DNA from: Streptomyces sp. UNOB3_S3
Lineage (GTDB): Bacteria; Actinomycetota; Actinomycetes; Streptomycetales; Streptomycetaceae
Direction of reading: 5' to 3'
Assembly (NCBI RefSeq): GCF_020740895.1
Contig: NZ_JAILXP010000003.1
Coordinates: forward strand, 1-60,359
Length of the DNA stretch: 60,359 nucleotides
Of the stretch, positions 1 to 7,570 are shown piece after piece (the stretch's first letter is position 1; the number at the start of each line of letters is the position of its first letter). The position numbers and the translations under genes are program-made. A model generated the notes under the pieces. The model was given only the letters and a program-made list of their open reading frames with translations, did no database searches and had not been told where the DNA came from.

Positions 1-25
1 GGACGAGGGGTGGCGGACATGAGGG

Positions 26-66
26 CGGGGGTGTTCCGCCGTGTTCGTCACGGCGGAACACCCCCG
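26..66. terminator. Strong hairpin terminator
   Basis: Bases 26-43 and 49-66 form a perfect 18-bp inverted repeat around a 5-nt loop (ttcgt). It lies 44 bp downstream of the minus-strand gene ending at 110, so it is read as that gene's terminator. The symmetric stem could also stop transcription arriving from the left. Confidence 0.8.
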
Positions 67-109
67 AGGGCTCGCTACCGGCCGCCCGTCAGTCGTGTCT
101 CAGCGCGCT

Positions 110-784
110 TCAGTGCTGAGGGTGCCGGCCGACGCGGTCGAAGCGCTGGTTGTTCGTCCTGACGGACTTGTCGATCGACGTGCTGTTGTCGATCGTGGTG
201 CTCTTGTCGACCGTGGTGCTGACCTGGGACTCCGAGGTCTGCCCACAGCGGTTGTGGTTGGCCTGCTGCACGTTGGAGAGGTCCGCGGTGCCGCCCTTGC
301 CGCCGTTGGCCGTTGCCCCCTGGTGCTGAGCGCCGTTGGTCGAGCCGGAGCCGCCGCTGCCCGTGCCTCCGGCGCCGAGGCCGCCCGTGCCGGGTCCACC
401 CGAGGCGGGACCGCTGGTGCCGCTGCCGCCCGTGGCGTCCGGGCTGCCGCCGCCGAAGACGCTGCCGCCACCGCCGGCCCCGGCCCCACCGCCGCTGGCG
501 TCACCGCTGGAGGCGTTGCCGCCCGAACCGGTGCCGCCGGCCCCGGAGCCGCCCGTCCCGTCACCGCCCACGCCGACACCGAGGAGGTCCTGGGCCTGCC
601 GCACCACCGCCGTACCACCGGAGGCGTCGACCAGGCTGGCGTTGTACGGGTTGTTGCAGTAGATGTTCGTGTAACCCTCGCCGTGTCCCGAGCCGGCCGT
701 GGCGGCCGAGGCGGTGCCGCAGCCGACACCGATGGTGGTGACGACGAGCGTGGCGGCCGCGGCGACCCGCTTGATGATGCTCAC
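110..784 (-). CDS. Secreted glycine-rich protein of unknown function
   Basis: The product is about 224 aa. The GTG start at 784 is preceded by a GGAGGGG ribosome binding site; an in-frame ATG at 835 lacks one. Residues 1 to about 28 are a Sec-type signal peptide (SIIKRV, a hydrophobic core, then an ASA-type cleavage region). The mature protein begins with a short section containing one cysteine (IYCNNPYN). A long glycine/serine/alanine-rich stretch of GSGG- and GTGG-like units follows, and then a Thr/Ser/Asp-rich tail of repeated DKSTTID-like units with a second cysteine (NRCGQ). No enzymatic motif is visible. Extracellular, wall-associated or aerial-surface placement is an inference. It is not a recognisable chaplin or rodlin. 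A strong hairpin terminator follows it. Confidence 0.75.
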   Translation of the reverse strand: MSIIKRVAAAATLVVTTIGVGCGTASAATAGSGHGEGYTNIYCNNPYNASLVDASGGTAVVRQAQDLLGVGVGGDGTGGSGAGGTGSGGNASSGDASGGGAGAGGGGSVFGGGSPDATGGSGTSGPASGGPGTGGLGAGGTGSGGSGSTNGAQHQGATANGGKGGTADLSNVQQANHNRCGQTSESQVSTTVDKSTTIDNSTSIDKSVRTNNQRFDRVGRHPQH

Positions 785-959
785 AGGATTCCCCTCCAGT
801 CGACGCCGGCGCACGTATGACCGGCGTACTTTCACTTCGAGTTAACTGCCGACCGGAGGAAGGGTGACGGGTTAAATGTGATGCGTCACCTTTACGGCAT
901 TCACCCACCCTTCTTGGGGGCTCCCATCACCTTTGCCGATAACGGAAAGTGACGCAACG

Positions 960-1556
960 TCATGCGGGGAGCGTGACCCTGCGCCCGTACGCGAGCAGCA
1001 GGAGTTCCTGGGCGGGGCCCGTCAGCGTCCTGCCCGAACCGTACGACCACTCCAGGTCGGTGGCGCGCAGCTCGACGCCGTCCAGCTTCGCCTTGAAGAA
1101 GCGGAGTGTGCGCGGCTGGACGGTCCGGAACACGATCCGCAGGCGCTCCTCGGGAACCCGGCGGCCGAGGCCGAGGGGGACGGTGATGTCCAGGCCGTGG
1201 ACCACGTCGTGCCCGAGAGCCGCAGGCAGGCCGCCCACCGGGGGCGTCCACGGGTGATGGGCGTTGTCCCGCAGCGCCTGGGCGAGCTCGTGCCGGGACA
1301 GGGCGGCGGCGTCCCGGCGCGCGAGGCGGTCCGTCATCGCGTGGAGACTGCCGCCCGCCCGGACGAGTTCCAGCGCCGTCCTGCCGAACGAGTACCGGAA
1401 GCCCTGGCTCATGTGGGCGGCGACCTCCCGCACCCGCCACCCCGCGCACAGGGACGGCGCGTTCCACTGGGCCTCGGTCAAACCGTCGAGGACATCGGCG
1501 AGTTCACGCCGCTCCGCCGCTATCGCCGTACCGACGTCAACCGTTGCGCTCGTCAT
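960..1556 (-). CDS. Maleylpyruvate isomerase family mycothiol-dependent enzyme (DinB-like fold)
   Basis: The product is 198 aa when started at the ATG at 1556 (MTSATVD); an upstream in-frame ATG at 1613 would add 19 low-complexity residues. The N-terminal part (AERRELADVLDGLTEAQW, then CAGWRVREVAAHM) has the pattern of the mycothiol-dependent maleylpyruvate isomerase N-terminal domain: a four-helix DinB-like bundle whose AAH motif histidine helps bind a metal. A second histidine region follows (LGHDVVHGLDI). The family uses mycothiol as cofactor or transfers it to electrophiles; the substrate here is unknown. It is divergent from a LysR-type regulator 72 bp away, which probably controls it. 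Confidence 0.75.
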   Translation of the reverse strand: MTSATVDVGTAIAAERRELADVLDGLTEAQWNAPSLCAGWRVREVAAHMSQGFRYSFGRTALELVRAGGSLHAMTDRLARRDAAALSRHELAQALRDNAHHPWTPPVGGLPAALGHDVVHGLDITVPLGLGRRVPEERLRIVFRTVQPRTLRFFKAKLDGVELRATDLEWSYGSGRTLTGPAQELLLLAYGRRVTLPA

Positions 1557-1583
1557 GGCCACCAGCCTCGTCCAGCCCCTGCC

Positions 1584-1619
1584 AGAAGTCCAAGAGCGGG
1601 TACTTCTCGTCACTAGAAT
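1584..1619. promoter_or_regulatory. Promoter and candidate LysR operator between divergent genes
   Basis: AGAAGT at 1584-1589 and ACTTCT at 1602-1607 form an inverted repeat with a 12-nt spacer. TAGAAT at 1614-1619 is a good -10 hexamer for the plus strand and would start transcription about 1 or 2 nt before the ATG at 1628, so the LysR mRNA may be leaderless. LysR proteins usually bind dyads in such divergent intervals and autoregulate. Confidence 0.5.
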
Positions 1620-1627
1620 CTCCGCTT

Positions 1628-2551
1628 ATGGAGCTCCGTCAGCTGAAGTACTTCCTCGCCGTCGTCGAGGAGGCCAACTTCACCCGCGCCGCCGCCCGCC
1701 TCCACCTCGCCCAGCCGGGCGTGAGCGCTCAGATCCGGCAGCTGGAACGGGAGCTCGGACAGCCCCTGCTGGACCGCTCCGGCGGCACCGTGACCACGAC
1801 CGCCGTGGGCGCGGCGGTCCTTCCGTACGCCCGGGCGGCGCTCGCGGCCGTCGAGGGGCTGCGGCAGACGGTGGACGAGTTCACCGGGCTCATACGGGGA
1901 CAGGTCACCATCGGGCTCGTCTCGGGCGCGGTCGCCGACGGCTTCGACGTGGCCGATGTGCTGGCCGGCTTCCACAAGGACCATCCGCGGGTCGAGATAG
2001 CGCTCACCGAGGACACCTCCGAGCGGATGCTCGCGGCCCTGCGCCTCGGCGAACTCGACCTCGCCGTCGTCGGCCTCGCCGGCCGGGAACCCCTGCCGGG
2101 CGTCGAACTCCAGGTCGTCATCGACACCCCGCTGGTCGCCGCCATGGCCCCGGACGATCCGCTGCTCGCACCCGCCGGCCGCGCCGCGCTCCCGTTGAAC
2201 GCGCTCGCCGGCCGCTCCCTGATCAGCCTGCCGCGCGGCACGGGCCTGCGCGGCGTGCTCGAACACGCCTGTGAGCAGGCGGGGTTCGAGCCCCGCATCG
2301 CCTTCGAGGGCGCCGCGCCGAAGCTGCTGGCCCGGCTCGCGGCCCGGGGCCTCGGAGTGGCCGTCCTCCCCGAGCTGCCGCCGGAGGCAGCCGCCGAGCT
2401 GGGCCTGCGCACCCTCCCCATCACCGACCCGGGCCTCCGCGGCCGGGTCGCCCTGGCCTGGCCGGCGGACGGCCCGGCCGCCCCGGCGGCCAAGGCCCTC
2501 CTCGCGCGCCTGCGGGAGGCGTTCCCGCCGGCGCGGTCCGCACCGGCCTGA
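1628..2551 (+). CDS. LysR family transcriptional regulator
   Basis: The product is 307 aa, the usual size for the family. The ATG at 1628 gives the canonical beginning MELRQLKYFLAVVEEANFTR. Residues 1-60 are the winged helix-turn-helix (AAARLHLAQPGVSAQIRQLE, then ELGQPLLDR). The remainder is the periplasmic-binding-like effector domain (GLIRGQVTIGLV, LRLGELDLAVVGL, GLGVAVLPELP). The start is probably leaderless because a TAGAAT -10 box lies just upstream and no ribosome binding site is visible. It is transcribed away from the maleylpyruvate isomerase-like gene, the most likely target along with its own promoter. The inducer is unknown. Confidence 0.9.
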   Translation: MELRQLKYFLAVVEEANFTRAAARLHLAQPGVSAQIRQLERELGQPLLDRSGGTVTTTAVGAAVLPYARAALAAVEGLRQTVDEFTGLIRGQVTIGLVSGAVADGFDVADVLAGFHKDHPRVEIALTEDTSERMLAALRLGELDLAVVGLAGREPLPGVELQVVIDTPLVAAMAPDDPLLAPAGRAALPLNALAGRSLISLPRGTGLRGVLEHACEQAGFEPRIAFEGAAPKLLARLAARGLGVAVLPELPPEAAAELGLRTLPITDPGLRGRVALAWPADGPAAPAAKALLARLREAFPPARSAPA

Positions 2552-2569
2552 TGGACCCGTCCGTTTCTG

Positions 2570-2608
2570 CCCGTCCGTGCCGCGCGTTCTACCCGTCCGT
2601 GCCGCGCG
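2570..2608. repeat. 17-bp direct repeat at the end of two convergent genes
   Basis: CCCGTCCGTGCCGCGCG occurs at 2570-2586 and 2592-2608. A shorter unit, ACCCGTCCGTT, lies just upstream at about 2555-2565. The second copy encodes the last residues (RGTDG) of the MFS transporter. A 16-bp piece containing this unit recurs at 46993-47008, again at the end of a minus-strand gene ending in TDG. Confidence 0.6.
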
Positions 2609-4142
2609 GGCGCAGTACGAGGGCCGCGAGCAGAGCGGTGAGGGCGAGTCCCGCGGCGGCGACCGCGGCCACGGCCGTGAAGCCGTGGTCGTAGGCGTGC
2701 CGGGCGGCCGTCATGACCTGCCGGGCGGCTGTCGCGCCGATACGGTCGGCGACGTCCTCGGCCCCGCCGAAGGACTGCTTCACGGCCGACCGGTCGTCCG
2801 GGCCCAGCGTGGGGAGGCCGGGGAGGCCCGTGCGGTAGGCGGCGGCGAGGACGGTGCCGAGCACGGCCACGCCCAGGCCGGCGCCGAGCTCGAAGGACGT
2901 CTCCTGGATCGCGGCGGCCTCGCCCGACCGTTCGGGGGAGGCGGCGCCCATGATGGAGTCGGCGCCGAGCGTCATCACGACACCGGCCCCGTAGCCGACG
3001 ACGAGCATCGTGCCGACGAGGGTGGCGTAGTCGCCGGCGTCGCCGATCAGGGCGAGCAGGGCGAAGGCGGCGGCGCAGCCGGCGAGGGCGCCGGTGAGCG
3101 ACCAGCGGTTGCCCCAGCGCGCCGAGAGCCAGGGGGCGGTCGCGGCTCCCACCGCGTTGGCGGCGGCCAGGGGCACGAGGGCGAGTCCGGCGCCCAGGGG
3201 CGAGTAGCCCCCGACCTGCTGGAGCCACTGGGTGAGGAAGAACAGCAGGGCGACGTAGGAGCCGAAGCAGCTGATGACGCACACGGTCGAGGTGGAGAAG
3301 CGGCGGTCGTTGAACAGGGCGACGTCCAGGAGCGGTTCGGCCAGGCGCCGCTGGCGCCGCACGAAGAGCACCAGCAGGCCGGCGCCGACCGCCGCGGTGA
3401 CGACGACGGAGACGTCGACCGTCAGGTGCTCGCCGGCGCGCTTGAGCGCGTAGACGACGCCCGCCAGGCCCACGACGGACAGGGCCACGCTCGCCAGGTC
3501 CCAGCGGCGCGGGGCGGGGTTCTTCGACTCGGGGATGACGCGCGCGCCGACGGCCAGGATGACCAGCACGATGGGGACGTTGACGAGGAAGACGGCCCCC
3601 CACCCCCAGCGTTCGGTGACGAGCCCGCCCACCAGCGGTCCCACGGTCGCTCCCACGCTGTGCGCCGCCGTCCAGACGCCGATGGCGACGGCCCGCTCCC
3701 GGTCGTCGGTGAAGACGACGCGGATGACGGCGACGGTCGACGCCATGATCATGGCGGCGCCGGCCCCGAGCCCCACGCGCGCGGCGATGAGCTGGGGCGT
3801 GGACGCGGAGAACGCGGCTCCGGCGGACGCCAGACCGAAGACGGCGAAACCGCTGAGCACCATGCGCTTGCGGCCGATGCGGTCACCCAGCGTCCCGCAC
3901 GTCACGAGCAGGGAGGCCAGCGTCAGGGAGTACACGTCGACGATCCACAGCAGTTCCACCGCGCTGGGGTGGAGGTCCCTGGTCATGCTGGGCACGGACA
4001 CATGGAGCACGGTCAGGTCGATGCCGCAGAGCAGCAGGCTGGTGGAGAGCACGGCCAGGACGGCCCAGCGCCGCGCGGGCGGGAAGGGCTGGTCCGTGGC
4101 CATGGGCGGATTCGTACGTGTCGGCGTGTCGCTTCGGGGCAT
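2589..4142 (-). CDS. MFS drug exporter, DHA2 (EmrB/QacA) family
   Basis: The product is 517 aa from the ATG at 4142; a second candidate start is the ATG at 4103. About 14 hydrophobic segments are visible, as expected of the DHA2 proton-antiporter subfamily. Motif A between TM2 and TM3 is present (GTLGDRIGRKRM). A motif C-like segment follows later (GVWTAAHSVGATVGPLVGG). The family exports lipophilic drugs or natural products across the plasma membrane using the proton gradient; the substrate cannot be inferred. It is divergent from an HxlR-type regulator, with a perfect inverted repeat between them that includes the start region of this gene. This suggests it is the repressor's target. Confidence 0.88.
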   Translation of the reverse strand: MPRSDTPTRTNPPMATDQPFPPARRWAVLAVLSTSLLLCGIDLTVLHVSVPSMTRDLHPSAVELLWIVDVYSLTLASLLVTCGTLGDRIGRKRMVLSGFAVFGLASAGAAFSASTPQLIAARVGLGAGAAMIMASTVAVIRVVFTDDRERAVAIGVWTAAHSVGATVGPLVGGLVTERWGWGAVFLVNVPIVLVILAVGARVIPESKNPAPRRWDLASVALSVVGLAGVVYALKRAGEHLTVDVSVVVTAAVGAGLLVLFVRRQRRLAEPLLDVALFNDRRFSTSTVCVISCFGSYVALLFFLTQWLQQVGGYSPLGAGLALVPLAAANAVGAATAPWLSARWGNRWSLTGALAGCAAAFALLALIGDAGDYATLVGTMLVVGYGAGVVMTLGADSIMGAASPERSGEAAAIQETSFELGAGLGVAVLGTVLAAAYRTGLPGLPTLGPDDRSAVKQSFGGAEDVADRIGATAARQVMTAARHAYDHGFTAVAAVAAAGLALTALLAALVLRPRGTDG

Positions 4143-4145
4143 GAC

Positions 4146-4205
4146 GGCACTATGGGCCGCTACTGACGCACAGGACAAGTACGGTCATGAATGTGCCATA
4201 GTGCC
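4146..4205. promoter_or_regulatory. Inverted repeat, candidate HxlR operator
   Basis: GGCACTATGG at 4146-4155 and its exact reverse complement CCATAGTGCC at 4196-4205 flank a 40-bp spacer. The right arm extends into TGCCATAGTGCCA. The pair lies between the divergent MFS exporter and HxlR regulator genes, with the left arm directly at the exporter start codon. Arm centres are 50 bp apart, close to five helical turns, which suits two dimers on one DNA face. Confidence 0.6.
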
Positions 4206-4237
4206 ATTCTGTATACCGAGTTGGGGAGGTGGGCTCC

Positions 4238-4606
4238 GTGCGGGGCGACATCGAGGACACTCCGGAGTACTGCGACGTCGAGGCGGCGATGGAAGTGCTC
4301 GGCGGCCGCTGGAAACTGGCGATCCTGAAGAAACTGCTCGACGGCACCAAGAGGTTCAGCGAGCTCAAGCGCGCGCTGCCGCGGATCACCCAGCGGATGC
4401 TCACGCGCCAGCTGCGGGAGTTGGAGGCGGACGGCCTGATCACGCGGACCGTCTACCGTGAGGTGCCGCCGCGCGTCGAGTACACGCTCACCGAGACGGG
4501 GCGGAGCCTGGACGCCATCGCGAACCAGCTCGACGCCTGGGGACGCTGGTACCGCGCGACGCGCGGGGAACGGGACGACGCGGAGCCGGCGGTGTCCGCA
4601 CCCTGA
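4238..4606 (+). CDS. HxlR family winged helix-turn-helix regulator
   Basis: The product is 122 aa. The GTG at 4238 is preferred because GGGGAGG lies about 8 nt upstream; the in-frame GTG at 4229 overlaps that site. The HxlR hallmarks are clear: an N-terminal Cys-containing segment (EYCDVEAAMEVLGGRWKL), the helix-turn-helix (LDGTKRFSELKRALPRITQ), the RMLTRQLRELEADGLI recognition region and the wing (YREVPPRVEYTLTETG). Family members often sense electrophiles or quinones through the N-terminal cysteine. It probably represses the divergent DHA2 exporter and itself through the inverted repeat at 4146-4205. Confidence 0.88.
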   Translation: MRGDIEDTPEYCDVEAAMEVLGGRWKLAILKKLLDGTKRFSELKRALPRITQRMLTRQLRELEADGLITRTVYREVPPRVEYTLTETGRSLDAIANQLDAWGRWYRATRGERDDAEPAVSAP

Positions 4607-4725
4607 GCCCCGCGTCGTGAGCGTCGTTCGTCTTCCTGCCGGTGGGAAAACGCTGTTCCGGACGGCGAAGCCTTTGCGATCATGGAAAGGAACGCCGGCC
4701 CGCAACCCGTGAGGAAACGCCCGTC

Positions 4726-5370
4726 ATGCCTGTTCCCGCCGATCCGACCGTGCTCCATCCGATGCCTGGTCAGCCGCGGGTGGTGCTGCTCAAGCCGCTG
4801 GTGAAGTCCCCGCTGATCGAGGTGGGGGAGTACTCCTACTACGACGACCCGGACGACGCGACCGCGTTCGAGACCCGCAACGTGCTCTACCACTACGGGC
4901 CGGAGAAGCTGGTCATCGGCAAGTTCTGCGCCGTGGGCACGGGCGTGCGGTTCATCATGAACGGCGCCAACCACCGCATGGACGGCCCCTCCACCTTCCC
5001 CTTCCCGACCATGGGCGGCTCCTGGGCCGAGCACTTCGACCTGCTCACCGGTCTCCCGAACCGAGGGGACACGGTCGTGGGCAACGACGTGTGGTTCGGG
5101 TACGGCGCGACGGTGATGCCCGGCGTACGGATCGGACACGGCGCGATCATCGGAGCCGGCGCCGTGGTCACCTCGGACGTGCCCGATTACGGGATCGTCG
5201 GCGGCAACCCGGCCCGCCTCATCCGCACCCGCTACGGCGCCGAGGACGTCGCCCGCCTGCTGGCGGTGGCCTGGTGGGACTGGCCCGCCGGGCACATCAC
5301 CGAGCATGTGCGGACGATCATGTCGGGGAGCGTCGACGACCTGGAGGCCGCGGCCCCGGAGGCCGCCTGA
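4726..5370 (+). CDS. CatB/Vat-type xenobiotic O-acetyltransferase (left-handed beta-helix)
   Basis: The product is 214 aa, the usual length for xenobiotic acetyltransferases. The ATG at 4726 follows GAGG at 4711-4714. Hexapeptide-repeat coils are seen in KLVIGKFCAVGTGVRFIMNGANH, where the last histidine is the expected catalytic base, and again in TVVGNDVWFGYGATVMPGV and IGHGAIIGAGAVVTSDV. A typical end follows (YGIVGGNPARLIRTRY). These enzymes transfer acetyl from acetyl-CoA to a hydroxyl of chloramphenicol or streptogramin A as cytoplasmic homotrimers. A true resistance role is likely but not proven, because chromosomal actinobacterial homologues can have other substrates. Confidence 0.85.
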   Translation: MPVPADPTVLHPMPGQPRVVLLKPLVKSPLIEVGEYSYYDDPDDATAFETRNVLYHYGPEKLVIGKFCAVGTGVRFIMNGANHRMDGPSTFPFPTMGGSWAEHFDLLTGLPNRGDTVVGNDVWFGYGATVMPGVRIGHGAIIGAGAVVTSDVPDYGIVGGNPARLIRTRYGAEDVARLLAVAWWDWPAGHITEHVRTIMSGSVDDLEAAAPEAA

Positions 5371-5470
5371 GGTCGCCGCCCGGGAGGCCTGCCACAACTG
5401 ACGTCCGTCGTATCCGGCGCGGGCGCCGGTGCGTCCCCACCAGGCCCCCGCGCCGCAGCGGCACTCATAC

Positions 5471-5494
5471 TTGCTATATTGCGCAACTATGCAA
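5471..5494. promoter_or_regulatory. 24-bp composite palindrome over a probable leaderless promoter
   Basis: The layout is TTGC (5471-5474), four bases, TTGCGCAA (5479-5486), four bases, GCAA (5491-5494), which is symmetric about 5482/5483. A -10-like TATATT lies at 5475-5480, placing the predicted transcript start at or next to the ATG at 5489. A dimeric repressor, possibly MarR-like, bound here would block RNA polymerase. No MarR gene lies next to it. Confidence 0.55.
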
Positions 5495-6049
5495 TCCGGA
5501 ATGCCCACGGCAGACCACCGGGCCACCCCGTCGCGCGGTGGCGCGAGGCCCTCGCCCGACCCGGCCGCGTCGCGCCCCCGCGTCCAGGGGGCACGGCGGG
5601 TGCCGGCCGCCCGGGACCGGGCGGCCGCGCACGGCAGGAGAGGGAGCAGATCGCGGGCGCGGTCCCGCAGGGCGGCCCTGATCGCCCTGGCCGCCCTGGC
5701 GCTGCCGGTGGCCGGGATCGCCGTGGACGGGCCGACCGGTTCCGCGCCCGGCTGGGCCTTCGTGGCCACGGCGGTCGTCGCCGCGGTTCTGGCGGCCATG
5801 ACCTGCTCGCGGGCGGGCGCCTGGTGGGTGGCGTACGCCCCGCCGCTGGTGGTGGCGTCGATCACGGTGGTCGCCGAGGAGCTGGGCGGCGGCACAGGGG
5901 AGAGCCACGGCAAGGGGATCGCGACCGCGGCGGTGCACTGGGCCGTCGACGCCTTCCCGGCGATGGCGGCGGCCGAGGCCGCCCTCCTCGCGGTGCTGGC
6001 CGCGCGATGGATCCGGTCCCGGCGGAGCGCGAGGAGGAACGGTGAGTGA
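5489..6049 (+). CDS. DUF6542 membrane protein
   Basis: The product is 186 aa from the ATG at 5489, with ATG 5501 as alternative. The first 60 residues or so are Arg/Pro/Ala-rich and likely cytoplasmic. Residues from about 62 to 180 form the DUF6542-type membrane region with hydrophobic segments (ALIALAALALPVAGIAV, APGWAFVATAVVAAVLAAM, WWVAYAPPLVVASITVV, MAAAEAALLAVLAARW). The family has no known biochemical function. In streptomycetes it often lies beside LCP genes; here its stop overlaps the next LCP start by 8 nt, implying translational coupling and a shared role in cell-envelope assembly. Confidence 0.75.
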   Translation: MQSGMPTADHRATPSRGGARPSPDPAASRPRVQGARRVPAARDRAAAHGRRGSRSRARSRRAALIALAALALPVAGIAVDGPTGSAPGWAFVATAVVAAVLAAMTCSRAGAWWVAYAPPLVVASITVVAEELGGGTGESHGKGIATAAVHWAVDAFPAMAAAEAALLAVLAARWIRSRRSARRNGE

Positions 6050-7391
6050 AGAGCAGGGCGCCGCGCGGCACGGCGCCGGAACGACCGGTGAGTGGAGGGC
6101 CGGCGGCTCCGCCCGCGGCAGGGCGGCCCGGCATCGCGGCGGCGGACGCACGCCCCGTACGCCCCGCACGGTGGTCGCCGGGCGGATCGTCGTCGGCCTC
6201 GCCTCCGCCGCCGTCCTGGCGGCCAGCGGCGTCTCCTGGGCCGCGTACCGCTGGGTCACCGACGGCCTGAACACCTCCGACGCCCTCGACAGGGTCAAGC
6301 GGAACGCGCCGAGGCATCTCGACAACTCGGTCAACCTGCTGCTGATAGGCCTCGACTCCCGCAAGGACATGAACGGCGACGACCTGCCGAAGGAGTTCGT
6401 CCAGGACCAACTGCACGCGGGGTCGAGCGACATCGGGTACTACAACACCAACACCCTGATCCTGATGCACATCCCCGCCGACGGCGGAAAGGTCCAGGCG
6501 TTCTCCATCCCCCGGGACGACTACGTCCAGACCTTCAACGGCGACGGCTCGTCCCAGGGACACTTCAAGATCAAGGAGGCGTACTCCAACGCCTACACCG
6601 GCGCCCGGGAGCGGCTCTACCGGGAGGGCGCGCGCGGCAGCGACCTGGAGGCACGGAGCCGGGAGGCCGGCCGGGAGGCGACCCTGGCCACCGTGCAGAA
6701 ATTCCTCGGGGTGCCGGTCGACCACTTCGCCGAGGTCAACCTGCTGGGCTTCTACGACATCGCCAAGGTGCTCCAGCCGGTCCAGGTCTGCCTGAAGCAC
6801 CCGGTGCGCGACCGCTACTCCGGCGCCGACTTCCCCGCCGGCCTCCAGGAGCTGAACCCCAAACAGGCGCTGGCCTTCGTTCGCCAGCGGCACGGGCTGG
6901 ACGGCGGCGACCTGGACCGGACCCACCGGCAGCAGGCGTTCCTCTCCTCCGTCACCCACAAGCTCAAGACGCAGGGCGTCTTCGACGACCTGGGCAAGCT
7001 GCGGGGCCTGTTCGGGGTGGTGAAGAAGGACCTGGTGGTCGACAGCAAACTGAACGTGATCGACTTCGCCCGGCAGGCCGGCAACCTCACCGGTGGCAAC
7101 GTCGAGTTCAACACCCTGCCGACGGAAGGGCCTGCCACGCGCAACCGCGAGGAGGTGGAGCTGGTCGACCAGGGCAAGATCCGGGCCCTGGTGCAGGCGA
7201 AGATCGGCGGGTCCACTTCGTCCCCATCCCCATCCACATCCCCGTCCTCGTCCTCGTCCCCATCTCCGTCCCGGTCCTCGTCCCCGTCCTCGGGACCGGC
7301 GGCTTCCCCCTCCGGCCCGGCGGCGTCGGCGCCGGACGGCGGCTTCGCGGGCGAGTCGGTGAAGGAGGGCGGTATTCCCTGCGTCAACTGA
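6042..7391 (+). CDS. LytR-CpsA-Psr (LCP) family cell-wall glycopolymer ligase
   Basis: The product is 449 aa, starting at a GTG inside the end of the DUF6542 gene. A basic cytoplasmic N-terminus is followed by one TM anchor at about residues 44-66 (VAGRIVVGLASAAVLAASGV). The LCP catalytic domain follows, with NLLLIGLDSR, the conserved DIGYYNTNTLILMHI region and AFSIPRDDYV, and later NPKQALAFVRQRHGLDGGDLDR. These arginine and aspartate residues bind the polyprenyl pyrophosphate head group and Mg. LCP enzymes attach teichoic acid-like or other polymers to peptidoglycan on the outer membrane face. The C-terminus has a long Ser/Pro linker (about residues 387-422) and a last cysteine, IPCVN. Confidence 0.92.
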   Translation: MSEEQGAARHGAGTTGEWRAGGSARGRAARHRGGGRTPRTPRTVVAGRIVVGLASAAVLAASGVSWAAYRWVTDGLNTSDALDRVKRNAPRHLDNSVNLLLIGLDSRKDMNGDDLPKEFVQDQLHAGSSDIGYYNTNTLILMHIPADGGKVQAFSIPRDDYVQTFNGDGSSQGHFKIKEAYSNAYTGARERLYREGARGSDLEARSREAGREATLATVQKFLGVPVDHFAEVNLLGFYDIAKVLQPVQVCLKHPVRDRYSGADFPAGLQELNPKQALAFVRQRHGLDGGDLDRTHRQQAFLSSVTHKLKTQGVFDDLGKLRGLFGVVKKDLVVDSKLNVIDFARQAGNLTGGNVEFNTLPTEGPATRNREEVELVDQGKIRALVQAKIGGSTSSPSPSTSPSSSSSPSPSRSSSPSSGPAASPSGPAASAPDGGFAGESVKEGGIPCVN

Positions 7392-7474
7392 CGCGCCGTG
7401 GGCCGAGCGGGAGTCGGCGCATCCACCTCCGGGCATGAGCTGCCGGGCCCGGAGCCCACCCTGAGAGGACGTCA

Positions 7475-7491
7475 GGGCCGGGCCCCGGCCC
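7475..7491. terminator. Possible GC-rich hairpin terminator after the LCP gene
   Basis: GGGCCGG at 7475-7481 pairs with CCGGCCC at 7485-7491 across a 3-nt loop. It lies about 85 bp after the LCP stop codon. The stem is short, so confidence is low. Confidence 0.4.
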
Positions 7492-7570
7492 GGGATCAGG
7501 GGTGCGTCAGGGGTGGATCGGGGGCGTTACCGGATGCCGGGGCGGGCCGGGTGCCGGAATCATGATCGTC

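Noticed and set aside
41-820. Long open frames antisense to the glycine-rich secreted protein
   Set aside because: They are mirror images of a repetitive GC-rich gene, with no ribosome binding site, signal or domain; the minus strand has a signal peptide and terminator.
7218-7300. Tandem TCC-rich DNA repeat as a possible regulatory element
   Set aside because: It lies inside the LCP gene and encodes its Ser/Pro linker, so coding low complexity explains it.
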